Source: a virus. From it: a DNA stretch of 37,383 nucleotides. Shown here piece after piece: positions 5,815-11,908 of the stretch (position 1 is the stretch's first letter; each line of letters opens with the position of its first letter). The notes under the pieces were generated by a model, which was given only the letters and a program-made list of their open reading frames with translations, made no database searches and was not told the origin of the DNA. A program made the position numbers and the translations under genes. The stretch lies in the IMG/VR virus record IMGVR_UViG_3300044641_003711, positions 1 to 37,383 of that record, one strand, 5' to 3'.

Positions 5815-6019
5815 CGAAACCCCCTTGACGTTGCACGGTGCGGTAATGGTTGGTCAGTTCCCGGTGCTCGGCAGGCGTCAGGTCAAAGTCTTTGCCGTCC
5901 ACGGTGGACTCTTCGATCACCACCATGCCGTAGGTGTCCATGCCGAGGCCGATACGGACCCGGAAAAGCTGCTCAGCCCCGTCAACGTCTCGCGCGATGG
6001 TCGTCGTCTCAAAAATCAT
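5807..6019 (-). CDS. Hypothetical β-rich protein (70 aa)
   Basis: I chose ATG 6019 because GGAGG lies about nine bases upstream. The protein begins M-I-F-E-T-T-T-I-A-R-D and has alternating strands (F-R-V-R-I-G-L-G, Y-G-M-V-V-I-E-E-S). It ends in a helix H-R-E-L-T-N-H-Y-R-T-V. It is probably a compact α+β protein. No family is recognised. A perfect inverted repeat (6074-6098) lies 55 bases before the start and may control it. Confidence 0.55.
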   Translation of the reverse strand: MIFETTTIARDVDGAEQLFRVRIGLGMDTYGMVVIEESTVDGKDFDLTPAEHRELTNHYRTVQRQGGFDD

Positions 6020-6073
6020 GGCTCGCTGCCTCCATCCGGCCTCATCGGCACGGTCCAGGCAGACTGCCACGGT

Positions 6074-6098
6074 CTAGGATGCGGTGTCAACATCCTAG
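6074..6098 (-). promoter_or_regulatory. Perfect inverted repeat enclosing TTGACA
   Basis: CTAGGATG (6074-6081) and CATCCTAG (6091-6098) are exact inverses separated by nine bases, and the leftward strand of the spacer contains TTGACA. I find no good -10 at 16-18 bases, so this is an operator-like site or weak promoter rather than a proven one. It is in the 105-base gap between two leftward genes. Confidence 0.45.
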
Positions 6099-6124
6099 AG
6101 ACATCTTTCCGTATGCGCCTGACA

Positions 6125-6328
6125 TCACTCAGCTTTCCACTTCTCCATCACCGCCCACTCCTTGTCGATGCGGAGCCAGAGTTGCCAGTGACTGTCCATC
6201 GGGGCGCGGATGAGCCAACCGCCGTCCACCTCGCGCACGCCCCATGCCTCGCGGAGCAGGGCATCAATCCGCTTTCGCGCACGCCCTGGGGAGCCGTGCC
6301 CTGGGTCATCGGTCGCTGGCCTGGTCAC
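6125..6328 (-). CDS. Hypothetical protein, GTG start (67 aa)
   Basis: The likely start is GTG 6328, preceded by GGGGGA at good spacing and overlapping the upstream gene by about 22 bases. A reading from 6403 would add low-complexity sequence. The product is V-T-R-P-A-T-D-D-P then a basic helix (R-A-R-K-R-I-D-A-L-L-R-E-A-W). A β-hairpin with many Trp residues follows (W-L-I-R-A-P, W-Q-L-W-L-R-I-D). Function unknown. Confidence 0.55.
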   Translation of the reverse strand: MTRPATDDPGHGSPGRARKRIDALLREAWGVREVDGGWLIRAPMDSHWQLWLRIDKEWAVMEKWKAE

Positions 6329-6542
6329 GCTGTGTCCCCCGCATACCGTTTTTGAGGCCGCTAGCGTGCCTGCGGCACACGCCGGACCTTGACCACGACG
6401 CAACCCTACCCCGGCATCCCTCGCTCGCCATAACGCACGGGCGGGCCGCTCCTGCGTGTTTGCGGCAGTAGCCGCTCAGACTGTAGCTGGTCAGCGGTGC
6501 CTTGCAGGCCAGGCATTGTCCGTTGGCCGACACTACTCGCAT
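6306..6542 (-). CDS. Double zinc-finger-like protein (78 aa)
   Basis: Two similar Cys/His modules are visible: C-L-A-C followed 13 residues later by S-G-Y-C-R-K-H-A, and C-V-M-A-S-E-G-C followed by S-G-V-C-R-R-H-A. The repeat of S-G-x-C-R-[KR]-H-A argues for internal duplication of a C2-CH zinc finger. The basic residues suggest nucleic-acid binding. The ATG at 6542 overlaps the stop of the HTH gene; a longer frame to 6743 is mostly the shadow of that HTH gene. Confidence 0.55.
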   Translation of the reverse strand: MRVVSANGQCLACKAPLTSYSLSGYCRKHAGAARPCVMASEGCRGRVASWSRSGVCRRHASGLKNGMRGTQRDQASDR

Positions 6543-6715
6543 GGTGCGTACCATCCCTGCGTGATCACCTTGATTTGTCCGCTTTTGATCAGTCGCGGCA
6601 TGATCCGCTTGATGGTCCCGGCGGGGATGTTGAGTTCTCGACGGATCGCAGCGATGGTCCCTACGCCTGAGCGGATCAGGGCGACAACGCGGTCGTCGTA
6701 CACGTAGCCCGTCAT
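6533..6715 (-). CDS. Winged-helix/HTH DNA-binding protein (60 aa)
   Basis: The protein is a single HTH: D-D-R-V-V-A-L-I-R-S-G-V-G-T-I-A-A-I-R, then L-N-I-P-A-G-T-I-K-R-I-M (recognition helix) and a wing-like L-I-K-S-G-Q-I-K-V-I. It is likely a small transcription regulator or a replication accessory protein. Its start overlaps the RusA-like gene's stop (ATGA), and it lies in the centre of the leftward replication arm. The exact family is not certain. Confidence 0.65.
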   Translation of the reverse strand: MTGYVYDDRVVALIRSGVGTIAAIRRELNIPAGTIKRIMPRLIKSGQIKVITQGWYAPCE

Positions 6716-7119
6716 CGGTCCACCTCCACGATGCGGACCTCAAGCCCGTACTCTTTCGGGAGCCCCTTGCGCTGTGAGTACTCCCATCGGACCTTGCGCT
6801 CGTCGCCGTCGTCCACGCCGATCATCTTGGCGACCTGGTCGCGGACGCCCTTGCAGGAGCCGGCGAGGTTGTCCGAGTCGAGCTTGCGGACGCCGACGCG
6901 GGTCAGGTGGACGACGACGGGCGGCGCAACGCGGATACGCTGGGCGAGCCAGACCAGCTCGACGGCCCGCTGCTGCGCCTTCTTGCGCTTGTTCTTGATC
7001 GCCCAGTGCTCTCGCATATTGGCCTCGCTGACCAACTTGGTGGGCACATAGAAGGAGATCTGGCGGCAGTCGCAAGGGTTGTAGCCCCATGAAGCGCAGG
7101 TCGGCTTGTGGCTACTCAT
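6712..7119 (-). CDS. rusA: RusA-like Holliday-junction resolvase (135 aa)
   Basis: RusA-type enzymes are dimeric, Mg2+-dependent nucleases that cut Holliday junctions and other branched DNA made during replication, recombination and packaging. The active-site pattern is L-D-S-D-N-L-A (D81, D83, N84), K90, and R-D (D94), followed by a conserved I-G-V-D-D-G-D segment (about 100-106). These match the catalytic Asp/Lys residues of the family. The length (about 120-140 aa) is normal. An N-terminal Cys-rich start (C-A-S-W, C-D-C) is extra. It overlaps the PAPS-reductase-like gene by 8 bases. Confidence 0.8.
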   Translation of the reverse strand: MSSHKPTCASWGYNPCDCRQISFYVPTKLVSEANMREHWAIKNKRKKAQQRAVELVWLAQRIRVAPPVVVHLTRVGVRKLDSDNLAGSCKGVRDQVAKMIGVDDGDERKVRWEYSQRKGLPKEYGLEVRIVEVDR

Positions 7120-8008
7120 CCTTCTTCTCCACGTTGGTTTCGCACAGGCCCCACCTCATGCACCCAGCATCACGCTCGCCAGCGGCGAACAGTTCAAACT
7201 GCTTGCCGCCGCGCGAGGTCTTGCTCCACTGCACCACGGTGTCGATGGGCCAGCACTCGCCCGTCCCGCCGTTTCGGGCTTGAAACCATGAGGGATTGTT
7301 CTTCAGTGTGTCGCCGCGAGCCTCATTGCGCTCCTTGGCCTTGAGCGTCACCAGTCCCTCCAGTTCACGGATGCGGTCAATGCGCTCGGGATCGGCGTCC
7401 GCAATAAAGCGGATCTCCTCCTTGCGAGCGAACACGCACGGCCAGCATCCAACGCGCTCGGCACCCTTGAGATACAGCGGATTAGGCGCAAGACCGTGTC
7501 GCTTGTGGATGTCGATCACATCCTGCTCGCTCCACCGGATCAGCGGGCGCCACACCTCGCAGTCCATGATGTTTTGCCACTCCCACTCAGCCATCTTGGA
7601 TCGCGCCTCAGACTCGGCGGCTCGCACGCCCACGGCGTTGACCACATCACCGTCCGTATCTTGGATTGACCGGATGTGGCGCTTCATCGGATCGACCTTG
7701 AGCAACTGAGTGCAGAATCGCTGCATCCGCGAGGGGAACATCCCCTTGTGCAGTACCAGTTCCTCCATCTTGCGCTTGGGCTCCAACCAAGTGATCGGCC
7801 CCAGTTTCTCAGTCAGCGGCCCGCGCAGGTAGGCGTAGGTCAGGTCATGTTCCCATCCGGTGTCCATGAACACGCGGTCGTGCTCGATCCCCAACTCGGT
7901 CAGGTACAAACTCATGGCAGCGGAGTCTTTGCCGCCGCTGATGCTTGCCACGACCCGACGCCCGTTGATCTTCACCTTCAACTCCGCAATCTGATCACTA
8001 GTCAGCAT
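7112..8008 (-). CDS. PAPS-reductase-like PP-loop protein (298 aa)
   Basis: The PP-loop S-G-G-K-D-S is at residues 24-29, with a later G-V-R-A-A-E-S-E-A-R (about 127-136) and M-Q-R-F-C-T-Q-L-L-K (about 95-104). These are the hallmarks of the phosphoadenylylsulfate reductase / DndC-like ATP-pyrophosphatase superfamily. G-C-W-P-C (187-191) plus C99 may hold an Fe-S or metal site. Members reduce PAPS, or in DndC incorporate sulfur into DNA; other phage homologues have no known substrate. ATG 8008 has GAGAGG seven bases upstream. No dndD/E or sulfur partners are seen, so DNA phosphorothioation is not supported. It sits between RusA and small genes. Confidence 0.85.
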   Translation of the reverse strand: MLTSDQIAELKVKINGRRVVASISGGKDSAAMSLYLTELGIEHDRVFMDTGWEHDLTYAYLRGPLTEKLGPITWLEPKRKMEELVLHKGMFPSRMQRFCTQLLKVDPMKRHIRSIQDTDGDVVNAVGVRAAESEARSKMAEWEWQNIMDCEVWRPLIRWSEQDVIDIHKRHGLAPNPLYLKGAERVGCWPCVFARKEEIRFIADADPERIDRIRELEGLVTLKAKERNEARGDTLKNNPSWFQARNGGTGECWPIDTVVQWSKTSRGGKQFELFAAGERDAGCMRWGLCETNVEKKDE

Positions 8009-8225
8009 AAACAAGCCTCTCTGCTCGGATGTCGGTCTGCCACGCCCAGATCGTGCCGTCGTCGCCGCGCACGGCGAGGAACAGCTTGCCGCCGTAGGTT
8101 CTCAACTTGAAGTTCACCGCCGGCTTGCGCTTGAGGTGCTCGATGCAAGCATCTGCCATCTCCGACTGCTCGGCGGGCGGCATCTCGCGCACGTCGTTCC
8201 ATCGCTCCCATCCCGTGTCGGTCAT
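7998..8225 (-). CDS. Hypothetical protein (75 aa)
   Basis: The ATG at 8225 overlaps the previous stop (ATGA), so I reject the longer upstream reading. It begins M-T-D-T-G-W-E-R-W and has a helix with E-Q-S-E-M-A-D-A-C-I-E-H-L. A β-part with aromatic residues follows (L-F-L-A-V-R-G-D-D-G-T-I-W-A-W). It resembles a small α/β protein and is unrecognised. Its 3' end overlaps the PP-loop gene by 11 bases, so the two are probably co-translated. Confidence 0.6.
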   Translation of the reverse strand: MTDTGWERWNDVREMPPAEQSEMADACIEHLKRKPAVNFKLRTYGGKLFLAVRGDDGTIWAWQTDIRAERLVYAD

Positions 8226-8452
8226 CGCTGCCCTCGCAAGGCGGCAAGTCGCCCCGCGTAATCCCACTTGGCCCTGTAATACTTATCGACGTACGCCCAG
8301 CCCTCTTCCGCGAAGTCCAGCGCCTCAGACAACTTGGCCTTGGTCGTTTCCAACTCCCGCGATAAACGCATCTCCAGCGCTCGGAGGCGCAACCGCTCCT
8401 CCTTGTGCAGGCGCAACTCAGCCTCCAACTCCGCGATCTCAGCGTCGGTCAT
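8222..8452 (-). CDS. Helical coiled-coil protein (76 aa)
   Basis: Almost the whole protein is a charged helix with heptads (I-A-E-L-E-A-E-L-R-L, E-M-R-L-S-R-E-L-E-T-T). A Trp/Tyr-rich segment near the C-terminus (W-A-Y-V-D-K-Y-Y-R-A-K-W) breaks it. It is likely oligomeric. ATGA overlaps are present at both ends of the chain. The function is unknown. Confidence 0.6.
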   Translation of the reverse strand: MTDAEIAELEAELRLHKEERLRLRALEMRLSRELETTKAKLSEALDFAEEGWAYVDKYYRAKWDYAGRLAALRGQR

Positions 8453-8688
8453 CGCGGCACCTTCTTCGTCGTCACCTTGACCGGCCTGCCGGCGACCGCC
8501 GACAACAGCGCCTCGCACAGCGGGCGAACGTCGGCATACGGTAGACGCATCTCACCGTGCGTCCCCTTGACCTCGACCATGAAGCGCAGCGCGTCACGGT
8601 CCCGGTCGTCCATGTACCCAGGCTCGACGGTGATGCGGACCTCGCGCTCATGGTCCGCGATGATCGTGGCGTTCTCAACGTATGCCAT
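8449..8688 (-). CDS. Small conserved-looking phage protein (79 aa)
   Basis: The start is ATG 8688, overlapping the stop of the preceding gene (TGATG). It begins M-A-Y-V-E-N-A-T-I-I and has alternating strands. An acidic R-D-R-D-A segment is followed by P-Y-A-D-V-R-P-L-C-E-A-L-L. The C-terminus is basic (V-K-V-T-T-K-K-V-P-R). Probably an α+β fold. No family is recognised. Confidence 0.6.
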   Translation of the reverse strand: MAYVENATIIADHEREVRITVEPGYMDDRDRDALRFMVEVKGTHGEMRLPYADVRPLCEALLSAVAGRPVKVTTKKVPR

Positions 8689-8972
8689 CACTCAATCCCT
8701 GCCTTCGTCATCAGTTGCTTCACCCATGCGAACTTCGACGTGAGTTCCATGTGCCTCTTGAGCCGCTCAACGTAGATGTGCTGGCCCTTCTCAGCGAGGT
8801 CAGCGTCGGTGGGCCTCGGCGGCACGGTGTCAGAGCCGGGGTTCAGGCGATGCGCCACGCAAGGCTCCATGTCCCGGCACGCGCAGTCGCCCCAAGGCAC
8901 CTCATGGATGCTTGGCGGCTTGGGCTTTAGCCGGCGGACGCCGCAGCACGGGCACTCAATAGAGGTGGTCAC
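8688..8972 (-). CDS. Small Cys-rich protein (94 aa)
   Basis: The start is GTG 8972, coupled to the helicase-loader gene by a GTGA overlap. The N-terminal third holds C-P-C-C-G and C-A-C-R (about residues 7-33), a likely zinc site. The C-terminal half is helical and basic (V-E-R-L-K-R-H-M-E-L, W-V-K-Q-L-M-T-K). It lies directly downstream of the DnaC-like gene, which suggests a replication-accessory role, but this is inference. Confidence 0.6.
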   Translation of the reverse strand: MTTSIECPCCGVRRLKPKPPSIHEVPWGDCACRDMEPCVAHRLNPGSDTVPPRPTDADLAEKGQHIYVERLKRHMELTSKFAWVKQLMTKAGIE

Positions 8973-9832
8973 TTCACTTCTCCCATGCGCTGCTGGTACT
9001 CGCGCTTCATGCGCCTCAAGTCGGTGGTGCCCGCCTCAATCAAGCCAACCTGCGGGCGGCGTGACAAGCGCGAGCGCAGCCGGTCGCCGTAACGCTTCAC
9101 GATGCCGACGCCGTTGAGGTTGGTCGTGACGACCGTCCGCTTGCCGCTATCGAGGCGGTCCACAAGAAGCCCGCCCAGGGTGTCGGTGCTCCAGCCGCTC
9201 TCGCTCTCGCGCTCGGTGCCCAAGTCGTCAATCACAAGCAGGCCCACGCGGTAGGCAAGCTCGCTGACAGGCTTCCAGCGCTCCAGGTCGTCCACCATGC
9301 GGGCGCTAAGCCACAGCGCATTGTCCTGCGTGCCGGCGACGATCCAAGCGGCAGCGGTGCTCTTGCCGGTGCCAACGTCCCCGGTGATGACCAGGCAGCG
9401 GCAATCGGGGTACGACAGCCACGACTCAGCGCCCTCAACCACCATCATCGCGGCTTCACGCTTGCCCTGATCGGGACCGTACCAAGCGCGAGGCGGCTGC
9501 GGCATAACGCGGATCGGGGCGAGAGCCTTGATCACGTCGGGATCGGGCACGCCAGCGTGCTTCATGCGCTCAGCACGGCGCTTGGTCAACTCCTCCTCGG
9601 CGGCGCGGTGCGCCTCGGCCTCGACGTGTCGGCACATGGGGCCGTCAAGGAAGCCATGCGTTTCGGTATCCGGGTCCAGCCTTGAGGAGCACTTGAGCGC
9701 CACCTCGCTGTGGGCGTTGGGGCAGCGCGGGCAGTCCTCGCGCCGCGTGCGCTTGATGTTCTCCATTGCCACCAGGGCGCGGTCCTGAAAGTGCTTGAGG
9801 CTCATCTCATCGAACGTCGAAAGCTTCTTCAT
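8969..9832 (-). CDS. DnaC/IstB-like AAA+ helicase loader (287 aa)
   Basis: This ATPase class loads the replicative helicase at the phage origin. Walker A is G-D-V-G-T-G-K-S-T (151-159), Walker B L-L-V-I-D-D-L-G (198-205), sensor T-T-N (236-238), and an Arg-rich box follows near 250-258. The N-terminus has C-P-R-C (34-37), C48 and C67, a possible zinc site, before the ATPase domain. The start at 9832 overlaps the initiator stop (TGATG). Pairing with the initiator directly upstream fits the initiator-loader arrangement of phage lambda O-P or DnaA-DnaC-type systems. Confidence 0.85.
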   Translation of the reverse strand: MKKLSTFDEMSLKHFQDRALVAMENIKRTRREDCPRCPNAHSEVALKCSSRLDPDTETHGFLDGPMCRHVEAEAHRAAEEELTKRRAERMKHAGVPDPDVIKALAPIRVMPQPPRAWYGPDQGKREAAMMVVEGAESWLSYPDCRCLVITGDVGTGKSTAAAWIVAGTQDNALWLSARMVDDLERWKPVSELAYRVGLLVIDDLGTERESESGWSTDTLGGLLVDRLDSGKRTVVTTNLNGVGIVKRYGDRLRSRLSRRPQVGLIEAGTTDLRRMKREYQQRMGEVK

Positions 9833-10743
9833 CACTCTTCTCCCCACATGGAGCGCATGAAAGCGTCCCCGGTACCGACTGCGTGAACCGTGCGGCTAAC
9901 GTGAGCGCCCGTCGCGCCCTTGTTCCACTTGGCGAGCCCCTTGGTGATCCCGTTGTCGCTCACAAGCCACCCAAGGCCGGCGGTCTTGCTAAACGCATCC
10001 GACTCCAAGCCCTCAAGCGCCCGCATCAACTGATCCATGCCTCGCGCCTTGCGCTGCCTCCGGAAGCCCATCCATGCCCCGGTGTTCCAGCGAAGCTCGT
10101 CGGCGGTCAGGCCGGTGAGTTTGCGAGCGGCGTCCATCCAGCGGTCGCCGTCTGCCTTCTCAACCACGCGCTCGGCCTCGGCCTCCGGGGACTTGTCCTT
10201 CGGCGGGCGTCCTCGACGGGGCTTGACCTCCTCAACCGGCGCCGCGTCTTTTCGATTTTCGAAAAGCGCAAGGTTGTTGTTCTTTATCTTCTCTTCTCCT
10301 CTCATCTCCTCTAACGGGGGGACGCTCCCCGCGACGCTCGCAGGGAGTGTCGCTACGACTGTCGCGGAGGGTGTCGCAGGGAGTGTCGCGGCGACATTTT
10401 TATTTGTGTCGCGTAGTTGACGGATGCGGGTGCGATCTTTTTCCAGCTTTTTCGCGTGAGCGCCCTGATATTCCACCCACGCATGGATCTGATCGCCGTC
10501 GATAAATCCTGCCTGACGCATGGCGTCAACAAACATGATCGGATCGCCGGCCCATCCGGCTCGACGGGCGATGACGACGGGATGGAGTCCGGTCAGGCTG
10601 CCGTCAGGCCGCACGCGAGACACCCAGAGCCACAACTCAACAACGTGCGTCCAAGCGCGAGGCTCCTCAAGGATCGCCGCCAAGTGATCGCTCTTGGGAT
10701 GATCCGGCAGGTCGTTGTAGATCCTGATCCAAGGGAGACTCAT
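9832..10743 (-). CDS. Replication initiator-like protein (303 aa)
   Basis: The N-terminus (M-S-L-P-W-I-R-I-Y-N-D-L-P-D-H-P-K-S) through residue ~100 looks like the winged-helix DNA-binding part of phage replisome organisers (DnaD/O-like). Residues 117-141 are four-residue repeats (V-A-A-T, L-P-A-T, P-S-A-T, V-V-A-T) encoded by 12-bp DNA repeats that may be the origin. An AT-hook-like P-R-R-G-R-P-P-K lies at 175-182. The C-terminal part is helical and may bind the loader. ATG 10743 has GGAGG five bases upstream. The leader has strong palindromes. It lies immediately upstream of the DnaC-like gene. Confidence 0.7.
   Translation of the reverse strand: MSLPWIRIYNDLPDHPKSDHLAAILEEPRAWTHVVELWLWVSRVRPDGSLTGLHPVVIARRAGWAGDPIMFVDAMRQAGFIDGDQIHAWVEYQGAHAKKLEKDRTRIRQLRDTNKNVAATLPATPSATVVATLPASVAGSVPPLEEMRGEEKIKNNNLALFENRKDAAPVEEVKPRRGRPPKDKSPEAEAERVVEKADGDRWMDAARKLTGLTADELRWNTGAWMGFRRQRKARGMDQLMRALEGLESDAFSKTAGLGWLVSDNGITKGLAKWNKGATGAHVSRTVHAVGTGDAFMRSMWGEE
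10324..10412. repeat. 12-bp iteron-like array inside the initiator gene
   Basis: TGTCGC occurs at 10348, 10360, 10372 and 10384, exactly every 12 bp. A degenerate copy (GCTCGC) lies at 10336, and another TGTCGC at 10407 follows an AT-rich stretch. The AT-rich segment 10395-10406 is bracketed by GCGACA and TGTCGC in inverted orientation. A further palindrome, CTTTTCGA-TTT-TCGAAAAG, lies at 10248-10266 with pyrimidine-rich AT-rich DNA following. Iterons within an initiator gene recall oriλ in gene O, so this is a candidate replication origin. Confidence 0.65.
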
Positions 10744-10787
10744 AAGAGCCTCCAGCGTTGAACGTGATGCATGGGTCACCAAAGACA

Positions 10788-10827
10788 GAGAGCGCATCCG
10801 GTTGTGTCAGCAACCGAACACGCTCTC
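10788..10827 (-). promoter_or_regulatory. Nested hairpin in the leader of the initiator gene
   Basis: GAGAGCG (10788-10794) pairs with CGCTCTC (10821-10827). Inside it CGGTTG (10799-10804) pairs exactly with CAACCG (10811-10816) around TGTCAG. On the leftward strand this sits 45 bases before the initiator start. It could be an RNA structure, a repressor site or a replication element. It is not followed by a T-run. Confidence 0.55.
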
Positions 10828-10864
10828 CGGGGCGTGGGGGGATCGCCCTAAAGGCTCTGTGAGT

Positions 10865-10882
10865 CCGCTGCTGACACAGCGG
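10865..10882 (-). promoter_or_regulatory. Second palindrome, operator-like, next to a -35
   Basis: CCGCTG (10865-10870) and CAGCGG (10877-10882) are perfect inverses around CTGACA, the complement of the core of the first palindrome at 10799-10816. The ten bases TGTGTCAGCA (10803-10812) recur inverted at 10869-10878. On the leftward strand TTGACC overlaps the site, but I see no good -10. Two matching 18-bp palindromes 66 bp apart suggest dimeric-repressor operators. Confidence 0.5.
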
Positions 10883-10899
10883 GTCAAGCGAGGGGGACG

Positions 10900-11073
10900 T
10901 TACCGACGTTCCGGTCGCTTGTCAACTCCTCTGCGGTACCAGATCGCCAGCGCCTTGATCTTCGCTAGTTCATCACACTCGCGACGCAGCACCACGACCT
11001 CAGCGTGCAGCCGGATCAGCGCGAGCCACAGCACCACGACGACCAGGCCCAGCACGACCTCGAGGACCGTCAC
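10900..11073 (-). CDS. Small membrane-anchored protein (57 aa)
   Basis: The GTG at 11073 overlaps the Cro-like stop (GTGA). The protein has a single strongly hydrophobic helix (L-E-V-V-L-G-L-V-V-V-V-L-W-L-A-L, about residues 4-19). A charged tail with L-R-R-E-C-D-E-L-A-K-I-K and R-R-G-V-D-K-R-P-E-R-R follows. It is probably N-out/C-in, with the tail in the cytoplasm. The role is unknown; an early membrane protein that affects the host or tethers replication is possible. Confidence 0.6.
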   Translation of the reverse strand: MTVLEVVLGLVVVVLWLALIRLHAEVVVLRRECDELAKIKALAIWYRRGVDKRPERR

Positions 11074-11291
11074 GCTGTCAGACCCCTGAGCGCCGCGCGC
11101 TCCTTGACATCCAGCCACGAGTCGGGCGGCACCTCGCCGTGCGTCAGCGCGCACACAGCCAGCGCGTAGTACAGCGTCGGCAGCGTCGTCCCCGAGCACC
11201 ACTGCTGCACCGCTTGCCGCTGCACGCCCAAGCGTCGCCCCAACTCTGCCTGGCTCATGCGCTCCCGTGACAACCACTCTCGCAACGTCAT
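11070..11291 (-). CDS. Cro/XRE-like HTH regulator (73 aa)
   Basis: This is a λ-repressor-fold HTH: R-E-W-L-S-R-E-R-M-S-Q-A-E-L-G-R-R-L, then V-Q-R-Q-A-V-Q-Q-W as recognition helix and C-S-G-T-T-L-P-T. These positions (about 4-45) fit Cro-type repressors that bind DNA as dimers. AGGAGG is five bases before the ATG. It is transcribed leftward away from the divergent region 11292-11485, where its operators probably lie. It may repress the rightward promoter and its own gene. Another name would be XRE family regulator. Confidence 0.75.
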   Translation of the reverse strand: MTLREWLSRERMSQAELGRRLGVQRQAVQQWCSGTTLPTLYYALAVCALTHGEVPPDSWLDVKERAALRGLTA

Positions 11292-11390
11292 GCGTACCTC
11301 CTGCCGGCGAGGTACACCAGGGCGACCGGCAGCGTCAAGGGCGGCGTGTCTGGCTTTAGTTCCTGCTCACCGGATGCCCGCAAAATCAGG

Positions 11391-11463
11391 CACTTGCGTC
11401 ATCCGTGTCGATTTATTTTGACTCGACAAGCGGACATGGCTAGAGTGCCCAACGTCGCAAGTG
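11391..11463. promoter_or_regulatory. Symmetric operators around the divergent promoter
   Basis: CACTTGCG (11391-11398) recurs inverted as CGCAAGTG (11456-11463). Inside these lie TGTCGA (11406-11411) and its inverse TCGACA (11423-11428), which overlaps the -35. These nested inverted repeats in the 194-bp gap between the Cro-like gene and the recombination operon are good candidates for the binding sites of that regulator. I see no gene in this gap. Confidence 0.5.
11418..11446 (+). promoter_or_regulatory. Sigma70-like promoter for the recombination operon
   Basis: TTGACT (11418-11423) and TAGAGT (11441-11446) are spaced by exactly 17 bases. Transcription would start near 11453 and read into the gene at 11486. 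The nested inverted repeats around it suggest control by the Cro-like protein. No equally good leftward promoter was found in this gap. Confidence 0.6.
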
Positions 11464-11485
11464 AGCGACCAACACGGAGGACGCA

Positions 11486-11683
11486 GTGACGAACGACAAG
11501 ACCACCTTCCGCAGGCATGAAGAGGCAGCGATGGCTCTCGCGTACCACGTCAATCACGACGTGCAGTTTGCCGGCAAGCTGACGCAGCTCTCGCTCGACG
11601 CCCTCGAGATCTACCGCGCCACTCAGGCCGAGTGGTACGCCGAGATCGACGCGCGCATCGCCGCCAGCAAGGAGGCCGCGTAA
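11486..11683 (+). CDS. First gene of recombination operon, unknown (65 aa)
   Basis: The GTG start follows CGGAGG (11475-11480) at good spacing. The product is helical and charged (K-T-T-F-R-R-H-E-E-A-A-M-A-L, L-T-Q-L-S-L-D-A-L-E-I-Y). It ends I-A-A-S-K-E-A-A. Its position as the first gene after the promoter suggests an early role, possibly partner of the annealing protein. It is not recognised. The stop overlaps the next ATG (TAATG). Confidence 0.65.
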   Translation: MTNDKTTFRRHEEAAMALAYHVNHDVQFAGKLTQLSLDALEIYRATQAEWYAEIDARIAASKEAA

Positions 11684-11901
11684 TGACCGCCGAGCAGCAG
11701 AAGATCCTGGCAGACGCCAAGCGCGAGGAGCAGTTGCGGGGCATCCAACTGCTTCAGGCCGCGCAGGCCCGCTACGACGGGGACATGGATGAGGAGGAGT
11801 TTAACGGCTTCCTCTGCCGCTACGGGCACGCCTGCCTCTCCCGCCGCGTCCTGATGCACGACATCAACCTTGAGAACGCCAACCGCTTCAACCTGAACTG
11901 A
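11683..11901 (+). CDS. Small helical protein (72 aa)
   Basis: The protein starts M-T-A-E-Q-Q-K-I-L-A and is mainly a charged helix with an acidic middle (D-G-D-M-D-E-E-E-F-N-G-F). It then has C-R-Y-G-H-A-C, which could be a partial metal site. It is unrecognised. It is immediately upstream of the Bet/RecT gene, so a recombination-linked role is possible. Confidence 0.6.
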   Translation: MTAEQQKILADAKREEQLRGIQLLQAAQARYDGDMDEEEFNGFLCRYGHACLSRRVLMHDINLENANRFNLN

Positions 11902-11908
11902 GGACACG

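Noticed and set aside
6543-6743. N-terminal extension of the double zinc-finger protein
   Set aside because: This part is the Arg/Asp/His-rich shadow of the HTH gene at 6533-6715.
7112-8008. DNA phosphorothioation (Dnd) system
   Set aside because: The PP-loop protein alone is not sufficient; no DndB, DndD, DndE or cysteine desulfurase gene is nearby.
10869-10887. Leftward promoter with TTGACC at the second palindrome
   Set aside because: A -35-like TTGACC is present, but no -10-like hexamer exists 16-18 bases downstream, so I list it only as an operator-like site.
11074-11277. Extension of the small membrane protein at 10900-11073
   Set aside because: It overlaps the Cro-like HTH gene in another frame, and the GTG at 11073 is coupled to that gene's stop.
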